From Planctomycetota bacterium (GTDB taxonomy: Bacteria; Planctomycetota; Phycisphaerae; UBA1845), in the NCBI GenBank assembly GCA_022563055.1, contig JADFOB010000090.1, positions 1 to 6,060 on the forward strand: a stretch of DNA of 6,060 nucleotides, read 5' to 3'. This document shows positions 1 through 5,782 of the stretch, piece by piece. How positions within the stretch are numbered: position 1 is the first letter of the stretch; the number at the start of each line of letters is the position of its first letter. The notes beneath the pieces are model-generated. The model was not told where the DNA came from. It was given only the letters and a program-made list of their open reading frames with translations, and did not search any database. The position numbers were made by a program, and so were the translations under genes.

Positions 1-273
1 GTATCGGCCATTGTCTGCGGTGCGGACGTTGCTCACGGTAAACCCGATCCGCAGGTGTTTACGCTGACCTGTGAACGGATGGGTTTGCCGGCCTCGCGCT
101 GTGTGGTTGTGGAGGACGCGCCCGCAGGTATCCAGGCTGCCCGTGCCGCAGGTACTCGGGCGGTGGCCGTGTTGATCTATCACCCATCCGAGGCGTTCGA
201 CGGAGCGGACCTTCTCGTGGATCGGCTCGCAGACTTGTCCGTAGCCAAACTCCTGTCGCTGGTGATGGACTGA
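1..273 (+). CDS. HAD-superfamily hydrolase, beta-phosphoglucomutase/phosphatase-like (partial, C-terminal end)
   Basis: This is the last 90 residues of a protein whose start lies off the left edge; the reading frame is open from base 1 to a TGA stop at 271-273. Two HAD signatures are visible. The first is HGKPDPQVF at residues 12-20, where Lys14 is the motif III lysine that steadies the aspartyl-phosphate intermediate. The second is VVVEDAPAGIQAARAAG at residues 35-51, where Glu38-Asp39 form the motif IV acidic pair that binds Mg2+. The GKPxP...VEDAxxGIxAAxAAG pattern is typical of subfamily IA enzymes such as beta-phosphoglucomutase, phosphoglycolate phosphatase and related sugar-phosphate phosphatases. 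These are usually cytoplasmic proteins of about 210-240 aa. The nucleophile motif (DxDxT) and the cap domain are outside the window, so the substrate cannot be assigned. The gene converges on the hemerythrin-like gene with 26 bases between the two stops, and no terminator is visible there. Confidence 0.9.
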   Translation, partial: VSAIVCGADVAHGKPDPQVFTLTCERMGLPASRCVVVEDAPAGIQAARAAGTRAVAVLIYHPSEAFDGADLLVDRLADLSVAKLLSLVMD

Positions 274-299
274 ATGCAGATATTCCTACCTTCCGCGCT

Positions 300-764
300 T
301 CAGCTTTCGCCGCCGACATCACGCCAGACAGCCAAGTAGAACAACCGATCCTCCTCGGCGATATGACGTTGCACGACGGCGAACAGCTCACGCACGCAGA
401 GAACGAAGACTTCCTTGTCCTCGACGGAACGGTCAAGGATCGAATCGGATGTGCGGAGGATACGATCGAGTTGTCCGAGTATGGGCAGATACTCGGCGGC
501 AAGTCGGCTGCGTTCCTCGACCAGTTCGGGGGGAAGCGCCTCCATCGCACCGCTACCCGAAAGGAAACCAGCCGCGTGGTGCATCCGAATTCGAGCGTGC
601 AACTGACGCAACTCGTCACACAGCGCCGCGAGCCGGTCCGGTTCAAAGATGTCCTCCGGCTCGACCGCGATCGCGAGCTCCTCGATGCGCTCCAGTGAAG
701 CCCGAACAGTTTCGTTGGGTGATCGCGCTTCGGTGACGGTGGATTCCAAGGGTGAGTGGGCCAT
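300..764 (-). CDS. Small hemerythrin-like (HHE-type) helical protein
   Basis: This is a 154-residue, soluble, mostly helical protein with no signal peptide or membrane segment. The likely family is hemerythrin-like cation-binding four-helix bundles. The first conserved block is ELRQLHARIRMHHAAGFLSG, residues 51-70, with His56, His62 and His63. The next helix is residues 81-104 (LVEERSRLAAEYLPILGQLD at its start). The clearest block is RHIAEEDRLF from residue 133 (His134, Glu137, Glu138), followed by the ending VWRDVGGES. From memory, small bacterial hemerythrin-like proteins end in a similar H-x3-E-x-x-L...D-[IV]-G-G pattern. The second helix has Tyr92 in AEY, where family members often have His (xEH), so metal binding may be altered; hemerythrins bind a di-iron or other metal centre for O2, NO or stress sensing. 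The ATG at 762-764 is chosen because an AGGAG sits 6 bases upstream. The gene stands alone on its strand, and the next gene upstream (valS) ends over 400 bases away. The fold assignment is moderately secure; the function is unknown. Confidence 0.62.
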   Translation of the reverse strand: MAHSPLESTVTEARSPNETVRASLERIEELAIAVEPEDIFEPDRLAALCDELRQLHARIRMHHAAGFLSGSGAMEALPPELVEERSRLAAEYLPILGQLDRILRTSDSILDRSVEDKEVFVLCVRELFAVVQRHIAEEDRLFYLAVWRDVGGES

Positions 765-770
765 CTTGTT

Positions 771-775
771 CTCCT
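771..775 (-). promoter_or_regulatory. Ribosome binding site of the hemerythrin-like gene
   Basis: On the minus strand AGGAG lies 6 bases before the ATG at 764-762. It is the only convincing Shine-Dalgarno sequence in the window (valS and folD lack one), and it fixes the start of this gene. Confidence 0.7.
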
Positions 776-843
776 AGCTAGAGGTGGGGCGAGAGATGCA
801 CATCCCGTCGCGGCTCCATCCAAGTACCTCCATGTACAATAGA

Positions 844-872
844 AGGATACGCGAAAGTGGCCGAGAACGCAA
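844..872 (-). promoter_or_regulatory. Possible sigma70-type promoter for the hemerythrin-like gene
   Basis: On the minus strand TTGCGT (872-867) and TATCCT (849-844) are separated by 17 bases. They match the -35 and -10 consensus at 3/6 and 4/6 positions. Transcription would begin near 837, giving a leader of about 72 bases before the ATG. The match is weak, and a second -10-like TATTGT (841-836) overlaps the same area, so this is tentative. Confidence 0.28.
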
Positions 873-1048
873 CCCTTAGTCGCAAGAGGCGGCTGGCCGA
901 CGGAAGACTTTACAGTGGAGATGGAATCCGTCTCCTCCACACCTTCGATTCCAGGCTCCCTACCGCGATTGTGGTGCCGCTGCACCGTTTCTCACCCTGG
1001 GACCGTCTCACGCTTGCCTTGATGAGTTAGCTGAGTAATTTGTGGCCT

Positions 1049-1073
1049 AACCGCCCTCGGTTGGGCGGTTTCC
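1049..1073. terminator. Perfect 8-bp GC-rich hairpin, possible terminator
   Basis: AACCGCCC (1049-1056) pairs exactly with GGGCGGTT (1063-1070) around a 6-base loop. On the plus strand only three T residues end and follow the stem before CCC; on the minus strand no T-run follows. It lies about 117 bases beyond the valS stop, so it could end valS transcription, but without a proper U-tract intrinsic termination is uncertain. No plus-strand gene precedes it. Confidence 0.35.
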
Positions 1074-1077
1074 CAGA

Positions 1078-1097
1078 CACAGCGGAGGGCCGCTGTG
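1078..1097. repeat. Perfect 8-bp hairpin (inverted repeat)
   Basis: CACAGCGG (1078-1085) pairs exactly with CCGCTGTG (1090-1097) around the tetraloop AGGG. It starts only 7 bases after the neighbouring hairpin. The lack of a T-run on either side argues against a simple terminator. A REP-like intergenic palindrome or part of a folded RNA are the alternatives. Confidence 0.45.
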
Positions 1098-1187
1098 CCA
1101 CACGGCCCACCCGATCAAACCAGCGTTGACGGAGCACTGGGTCTGGCGTACCGCACCGAAGCCGGTCGATGTGCCACGGCGATGGCA

Positions 1188-4100
1188 TCAGGCTTCGAGT
1201 TCCGCTAGGTGCTCCCGCAAGGACGCTCGTTCCGCGGTCAACTCCGCTAAGCGCGTGCGCTCGGCGTCGACAAACTCGGGTTTTGCGTTGGCCAGGAACC
1301 GTTCGTTTTGCAGCTTCGCCTCCTTGCCGGCGATCTGTTTCTCCGCGAGATCGAGCGACTTCTTCGTTCGCTTCCGTTCAGCCTGGTCATCGCTGATGTC
1401 GTGGACAAAGATTCGCAGGGTGCCCTTGGTGACGCTTCCGGCGTTACGGGGCCGCTTGCCCTGTGTCACAATCTTCAACGCACCGATGCCGGCCATGTGT
1501 TCCAGGATGTGTGCATGGGCGGCGAAAACGCCTCGATTCGCCTCGGGCACGACCACGGTCACCATCACCCGGTTCCTGGGCGGGACATTACACGCAGTGC
1601 GCAGATCGCGCACGCCCCGCGTCGCGCTTTGGAGCCCGGCGAAAGTCGCAAGGATGGCATCGCCGTCAAGAGCGGCGTACCCCTCGACCGGTGGGAACGA
1701 CGCGAGACACAGCGGTCCGTCATTGTTCAGGTCGGCGATTGGGGGAAAGCCCCGTTTGGGAACGATCGTGTTGAGCTCGCGCCACAAGTGCTCCGTGATA
1801 AAGGGCATGGTCGGGTGAAACAACCGCAGCACCTGGTCGAGGCAAAAAGCCAGCACCTGCTGCGCGGTTTGACCCGACGCGTCCGAGCGAGGTGCCGCCA
1901 TGCGAGGCTTGGTTAACTCGATATACCAATCGCACAGTGATTCCCAAAAGAAGACGCGCAGTCCCTTGACCGAGGCTGAGAACTGGTAGTTGCCGAGACA
2001 CTCGTGGTACCGCCGGATGGTCTGCGACAGGCGGGCAAGGATCCATCGATCTTCCGGCGGCAGTGCGGCTACGTCGAGCTTCTCACAGGGCGTGCCTTCG
2101 AGGTTCATAAAAGAAAACCTCGCGGCGTTCCAGAGTTTGTTGCAGAAGTTGCGCCCGATCTCGAATTTTTCGGAAGTCTCACGAGCGACTTTGAGTTCCT
2201 TCTTGAGCGCGTCATCAGCCCACCGCGTGGCGAACTCCCAACCACATTCGTTGTTGCGGCATTTAACGCGCACACAGTCTGCGGGCTGGAGTCTCCGGTC
2301 GAGCTTTTCCCCGCGTGATTTTCGGTTCTGTTCCTCCGTTTGAACGGCCCCCAGCTGATCGGTGAGCTTGCCGCAGTGTGGGCAGATGTAATCGACGGGC
2401 ATGCGGATGTCCTGCGTCTCGGTGCACATGTCCGCCATCGAGTAACGCAGCGCATCGGTTCCGTGCGTCTGGATGATGTCCACGGGATCGACGCCGTTGC
2501 CCTTCGACTTGCTCATCGTCTCGCCGCGACCGTCCAGAATCTTCGGATGAATGTAGACCTGATCGAAGGGGATCTTTCCGATGGAATACAGACCGAACAT
2601 CACCATCCGCGCGACCCAGTTGGTGATGATGTCGCGCGAGGTACACAGCACGGAACCGGGGTAGTATTGCTTGAGGTGCTCCGTTTCCTCCGGCCAACCA
2701 AGCGTGCTGAAAGGCCACAGGGCAGAACTGAACCACGTGTCGAGGACGTCCTCGTCCCTCCTCAAACCATACTTCTCGTAGTAGGTCGCGTACTCGTCGT
2801 CAGCAATACAGAGATAGAAGTCGAAATCGCCTTCGAGTTCTCCGGTGTCAAAGCGGCCCAAGTCGAACCCTTGAATCGACCTCCCGTCAGGTAACGGGGT
2901 CCGTTCGCCCGTCCAACACTCCGGCGACACGCACTCGCCATTACTGTCAACGACGCGCGCGGATACAGTGGGAAGCTCGTCCATGATTGCATGATCCAGA
3001 CCTCTGCAGACAAGCTCCTCCCAGGCGTTGTCCTTTGTCACGTGTAATCGGATGTGCCAGATCGGTATTCGATGTCCCCACCAGAGCTGGCGACTGATGC
3101 ACCAGTCGCGTTTCTCGCTCAGCCAATCAACGTAGCTCCTTGCGTATCGCTGAGGGAACACGGTGATACGACCTTCGGTGACCGCGTCTAGCGCCGCCTG
3201 CGCAAGTCCCACGCTCTTCGAGCCGTCTCCCAGCGTCAACAACGCTGAACCGCAATCGCCGGTCTTCACGAACCACTGATCGGAGAGGTAGGGTTCGATC
3301 GGTTGCTTGCTCCGGTCGCTGTGCCCGATCTCGACCTCGTGCTCCTCGACCTCGTGAAGCAGACCACGGGATTCCATGTCGGCGACGACTTTCGCGCGTG
3401 CATCGGTGCTGAAAGGCAGGCCCTCGTAGTCCGCACTATGGGAATTGACCTCGCCGCCCGGCTCGACGATCCGCGCGACCGTACCATCAGGCGAAAGCAC
3501 GTTGATCATCGGGAGTTGGTGCCGTACACCGACTTCGTAGTCATTCGCATCGTGCGCCGGTGTGATCTTGACGCACCCGCTGCCCTTCGTCGGATCCGCC
3601 CAATCATCCACGATCAGCGGAATCTCCCGCTCGACAAGCGGCAATCGCAACGTCCGCCCGTCGTTGGCCATGTCGCGTAGCTGTACCAGTTGCGCCAGGT
3701 GCGTTCGACGGCGCTCCATCAACGCATCCCGCTTGGCCTGAAGCGCCGTAGCGTCTTTGGCCGTGGCGGACGCAAGCTCCTCGCCAAGCCGCTTGTCGTG
3801 CCTATCGAAAAACGCTTGGGGATCGGGGTTCACTGCCACGGCTGTGTCACCGAGCATTGTCTCGGGTCGCGTCGTAGCGATGATCACGTGCTCGGGCTCA
3901 CCCGGTTTCGGATCGATGACCGGATACTTGAAGTGCCAGAAGTGGCCTTGGACGGTCTCGTGGTAGACCTCGTCGTCGGAGACAGCCGTCTGTAGCTGCG
4001 TATCCCAGTTGACCAGTCGCTTGCCGCGGAAGATCAACCCGTCTTTGAACAGCTTGAAGAACTGGTGGCGGACCGCCCGCGCAAGACCCTCATCAAGCGT

Positions 4101-4553
4101 GAACCGAGTCCGCTCCCAATCGCACGAGCAGCCCATCAGCTTGAGTTGGCTGATGATGCGCTTCTCGTATTCGTCTTTCCACTCCCAGATTCGCTTGACG
4201 AGTCCCTCACGCCCCAGATCGTGACGGCTCTTGCCCTCTGCGGTGCGGATGCGCCGCTCCACGACCGCCTGTGTGGCGATGCCGGCGTGATCGGTACCGG
4301 GCTGCCAGAGCGTGTTGAACCCGCGCATGCGGTGATAACGGATCAGAATATCCTGGAGCGTATTGTTCAGGGCATGGCCCAGGTGCAAAGCGCCCGTGAC
4401 GTTGGGCGGCGGGATGACGATGGTGAAGGTCCGGTCGTGCGGCGTGTTGCCCGGCTTCGAGCGAAACGCACCCGATTCCTCCCAGAGGGCGCGGATTTCC
4501 GGCTCGACCTGTCGCGGGTCGTAGACGGGATCCAGGGTGGTCTTCTTAGCCAT
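1188..4553 (-). CDS. valS: Valyl-tRNA synthetase (ValRS), long form with insertions
   Basis: This cytoplasmic class I synthetase charges tRNA-Val with valine and hydrolyses mischarged Thr-tRNA. At 1121 aa it is longer than usual (E. coli 951). In order: PPPNVTGALHLGH with the HIGH motif (His57-His60); the editing (CP1) domain with TTRPETMLGDTAVAV (227-241) and GSGCVKITPAHDANDYEVG (324-342); SRQLWWGHRIPIWH (487-500); DVLDTWFSSALWPFSTLGWP (602-621); the KMSKS loop as TMSKSKGNGVDP (679-690); the anticodon-binding domain beginning near RNFCNKLWNAARF (801-813); and a C-terminal coiled coil (about 1055-1121). Insertions lie at about 248-300, 501-600 and 721-779. The last has Cys724, Cys727, Cys765 and Cys770, suggesting a zinc ribbon. 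The first KMSKS lysine is Thr679; the second, Lys682, is kept. The ATG matches the family N-terminus (YDPRQVEPEIRALWEESG), but no clear Shine-Dalgarno precedes it. folD lies upstream, same strand, with 111 bases between. Identity is certain. Confidence 0.98.
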   Translation of the reverse strand: MAKKTTLDPVYDPRQVEPEIRALWEESGAFRSKPGNTPHDRTFTIVIPPPNVTGALHLGHALNNTLQDILIRYHRMRGFNTLWQPGTDHAGIATQAVVERRIRTAEGKSRHDLGREGLVKRIWEWKDEYEKRIISQLKLMGCSCDWERTRFTLDEGLARAVRHQFFKLFKDGLIFRGKRLVNWDTQLQTAVSDDEVYHETVQGHFWHFKYPVIDPKPGEPEHVIIATTRPETMLGDTAVAVNPDPQAFFDRHDKRLGEELASATAKDATALQAKRDALMERRRTHLAQLVQLRDMANDGRTLRLPLVEREIPLIVDDWADPTKGSGCVKITPAHDANDYEVGVRHQLPMINVLSPDGTVARIVEPGGEVNSHSADYEGLPFSTDARAKVVADMESRGLLHEVEEHEVEIGHSDRSKQPIEPYLSDQWFVKTGDCGSALLTLGDGSKSVGLAQAALDAVTEGRITVFPQRYARSYVDWLSEKRDWCISRQLWWGHRIPIWHIRLHVTKDNAWEELVCRGLDHAIMDELPTVSARVVDSNGECVSPECWTGERTPLPDGRSIQGFDLGRFDTGELEGDFDFYLCIADDEYATYYEKYGLRRDEDVLDTWFSSALWPFSTLGWPEETEHLKQYYPGSVLCTSRDIITNWVARMVMFGLYSIGKIPFDQVYIHPKILDGRGETMSKSKGNGVDPVDIIQTHGTDALRYSMADMCTETQDIRMPVDYICPHCGKLTDQLGAVQTEEQNRKSRGEKLDRRLQPADCVRVKCRNNECGWEFATRWADDALKKELKVARETSEKFEIGRNFCNKLWNAARFSFMNLEGTPCEKLDVAALPPEDRWILARLSQTIRRYHECLGNYQFSASVKGLRVFFWESLCDWYIELTKPRMAAPRSDASGQTAQQVLAFCLDQVLRLFHPTMPFITEHLWRELNTIVPKRGFPPIADLNNDGPLCLASFPPVEGYAALDGDAILATFAGLQSATRGVRDLRTACNVPPRNRVMVTVVVPEANRGVFAAHAHILEHMAGIGALKIVTQGKRPRNAGSVTKGTLRIFVHDISDDQAERKRTKKSLDLAEKQIAGKEAKLQNERFLANAKPEFVDAERTRLAELTAERASLREHLAELEA

Positions 4554-4595
4554 TGGCCGTTCGTTCTCGGTAAAGGGCGCGACGGACGAAAACGA

Positions 4596-4623
4596 AAGGT
4601 AGGGAATGAAGCGAAAAAGTCAA
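4596..4623 (-). promoter_or_regulatory. Possible promoter for valS
   Basis: On the minus strand TTGACT (4623-4618, 5/6 match to the -35 consensus) is followed after 16 bases by TACCTT (4601-4596, 3/6 match to -10). Transcription would start near 4589, about 36 bases before the valS ATG. The -35 match is good and the -10 match poor. If real, valS need not depend on read-through from folD. Confidence 0.3.
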
Positions 4624-4638
4624 TCGGTGGAGAAGCTG

Positions 4639-4680
4639 CCAGCCGTCAGCTATCAGCCCTCAGTTCACCCAACACCCAGT
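4639..4680. repeat. Heptanucleotide-period repeat across the folD stop codon
   Basis: Six consecutive 7-base units read on the plus strand: CCAGCCG, TCAGCTA, TCAGCCC, TCAGTTC, ACCCAAC, ACCCAGT. The first four share YCAG at exact 7-base spacing and the last two share ACCCA. The folD stop codon (4667-4665, read on minus) falls at the junction of the two sub-families, so the last codons of folD are made of repeat. Heptanucleotide short tandem repeats of this general style are known from cyanobacterial intergenic DNA; relation to those is not implied. Confidence 0.6.
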
Positions 4681-5525
4681 TGCCTGGCCGCGGCGTCGGC
4701 GGTCTGGGCGATGAGCGTAGCGATTGTCATCGGACCCACACCGCCGGGAACGGGCGTGATGAGCGATGCGCGCTCGATGGCTGCATCAAAGTCTACGTCG
4801 CCGACGGGGCCTGGGTTGTACCCGGCGTCGATGACCACGGCGCCCGGTTTGATCCAATCACCCTGAACGAAGCGTGGTTTGCCCGCCGCGGCGATGACCA
4901 GGTCGGCATGCCGGACGATTCGCGGAAGTTCGCGCGTGCGGGAATGGCAAAGCGTGACGGTGGCGTGGGCGTTGATCAACATCGAGGCCATCGGCCGACC
5001 CAGGATGGGGCTTCGACCGATCACAGCCGCGTGGGCTCCGTCCAGCTCGACGCCGTATTCGACGAGCAGCCGCATGATCCCCGCCGGTGTGCAGGAGGCA
5101 AACGCGGGCATGCCGAGGATGACCCGTCCGAGGGTGCCCGAGGAGACGCCGTCGACGTCCTTCGCAATGGGAATGGCCTCGAACACCGCTCGTTTGTCGA
5201 TCGGTTTGGGAACCGGATGTTGAACGAGAATCCCGTGCACGGAATCATCAGCCGCCAACGCGCCGATTTGGGCTACGAGCTTGTCAGTTGTGATTGTGGC
5301 GGGCAACTCGATTCGAAGCGGTTTCATCCCCGCCTCGACACATCGCCTTTGTTTCATGCGCGTGTAGGTTAGGGAGGCTGGATCGTCGCCAACCAGCACG
5401 GTGGCCAGACAGGGTGTCACGCCGGTTTCCCGGATAATCTTTTCGACGTTGGACGCAGCGTCCAGGAGCACTCGCTTGGCCAGTGCCCGCCCCTCCATGA
5501 GCTTCGATGCATTGCTATGGGTCAT
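4665..5525 (-). CDS. folD: Bifunctional methylenetetrahydrofolate dehydrogenase / methenyltetrahydrofolate cyclohydrolase
   Basis: FolD is a cytoplasmic, usually homodimeric enzyme that interconverts 5,10-methylene-, 5,10-methenyl- and 10-formyl-tetrahydrofolate with NADP+ (or NAD+), supplying one-carbon units for purines and initiator formyl-Met. The 286 residues match the usual length (E. coli 288). Key elements: GDDPASLTYTRMKQ (46-59) carries the catalytic Tyr54 and Lys58 (YxxxK); GILVQHPVP (98-106) is the substrate-site loop, usually VQLPLP; KDVDG (122-126); the Rossmann-type cofactor segment AAVIGRSPILGRPMA (166-180); and ITPVPGGVGPMTIATL (256-271). The ATG at 5525-5523 is chosen because the protein then starts as family members do (KLMEGRALAKRV at 8-19); an in-frame ATG at 5633 would add 36 residues without family similarity. 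No Shine-Dalgarno precedes the chosen start, which may be leaderless. The last residues, RQLGVG, are encoded within a heptad repeat. valS follows downstream. Confidence 0.95.
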   Translation of the reverse strand: MTHSNASKLMEGRALAKRVLLDAASNVEKIIRETGVTPCLATVLVGDDPASLTYTRMKQRRCVEAGMKPLRIELPATITTDKLVAQIGALAADDSVHGILVQHPVPKPIDKRAVFEAIPIAKDVDGVSSGTLGRVILGMPAFASCTPAGIMRLLVEYGVELDGAHAAVIGRSPILGRPMASMLINAHATVTLCHSRTRELPRIVRHADLVIAAAGKPRFVQGDWIKPGAVVIDAGYNPGPVGDVDFDAAIERASLITPVPGGVGPMTIATLIAQTADAAARQLGVG

Positions 5526-5534
5526 GTTAGGCAG

Positions 5535-5563
5535 AAGATACAGCCGTTTGGAGCGACCGTCAC
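5535..5563 (-). promoter_or_regulatory. Probable folD promoter placed for a leaderless mRNA
   Basis: On the minus strand GTGACG (5563-5558) and TATCTT (5540-5535) are exactly 17 bases apart and each matches its consensus (-35, -10) at 4/6 positions. Only nine bases separate the -10 from the folD ATG at 5525, so transcription would begin within a few bases of the start codon. This fits the absence of a Shine-Dalgarno sequence. Confidence 0.42.
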
Positions 5564-5614
5564 GCATTGTTGTGCTGGGCCTTGGGTGGACTAATTGAGT
5601 AGCGCGGCTGGTGA

Positions 5615-5660
5615 AACCCGTCTGTAGACACATTCCTGACTTGAGCGCAAGCGACGGGTT
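5615..5660. repeat. Inverted repeat with nested hairpin, possible 3' end element of the dockerin-like gene
   Basis: AACCCGTC (5615-5622) pairs exactly with GACGGGTT (5653-5660). The 30-base interior contains a smaller hairpin, CTTG (5640-5643) with CAAG (5648-5651) around AGCG. Read on the minus strand it lies about 120 bases beyond the stop of the dockerin-like gene and ends GACGGGTTTC, with only a short T-run. It may be a transcript-end structure or a dispersed intergenic palindrome. Confidence 0.38.
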
Positions 5661-5782
5661 CCTCTGCAGCGCTATGCGAGCACCGGTCGCTCGCGCTCCC
5701 GGATCGGAAAGAATGGCGCGTACATGCCCACGGTCGTGTAGCGCTTGCCTACGGAACTCATCGAATCACGACTATCGGAGCA

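Larger units (their letters stand above)
765..1187. other. Gene-free stretch between valS and the hemerythrin-like gene
   Basis: No reading frame here looks like a protein. The one long open frame through it runs on antisense to two real genes and is rich in Arg and Ser. The valS-proximal part contains the paired hairpins at 1041-1102. The part next to the hemerythrin-like gene holds its ribosome binding site and a weak promoter. I see no tRNA; a T-loop-like TTCGATTCC at 945-953 has no matching stem. Confidence 0.6.
5526..5782. other. Spacer between the dockerin-like gene and folD
   Basis: No credible coding frame is seen; the open frames here are short and unlike any family. The stretch holds the folD promoter candidate at its left end and an 8-bp inverted repeat at 5615-5660. 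I do not see a tetrahydrofolate riboswitch-like fold, though that judgement was made by eye. Confidence 0.5.

Noticed and set aside
945..953. T-loop-like TTCGATTCC suggesting a tRNA
   Set aside because: The flanking bases do not form the five-pair T stem, and no acceptor, D or anticodon arm can be found around it.
59..985. 308-codon open frame on the minus strand
   Set aside because: It overlaps the HAD gene antisense and the hemerythrin-like gene in another frame, has a composition dominated by Arg, Ser and Pro, and shows no family motif. It is open because of high GC.
4554..4664. Possible T-box leader upstream of valS
   Set aside because: The 111-base spacer is short, lacks a T-box-like conserved sequence and antiterminator, and is partly occupied by the heptad repeat.
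4065..5372. 435-codon open frame on the plus strand
   Set aside because: It runs antisense to the 5' part of valS and almost all of folD, two certain genes, and its translation shows no recognisable domain.
5526..5633. 36-residue N-terminal extension of FolD from the ATG at 5633
   Set aside because: The extension has no similarity to FolD, no ribosome binding site, and overlaps the likely promoter. The shorter form has the standard length.
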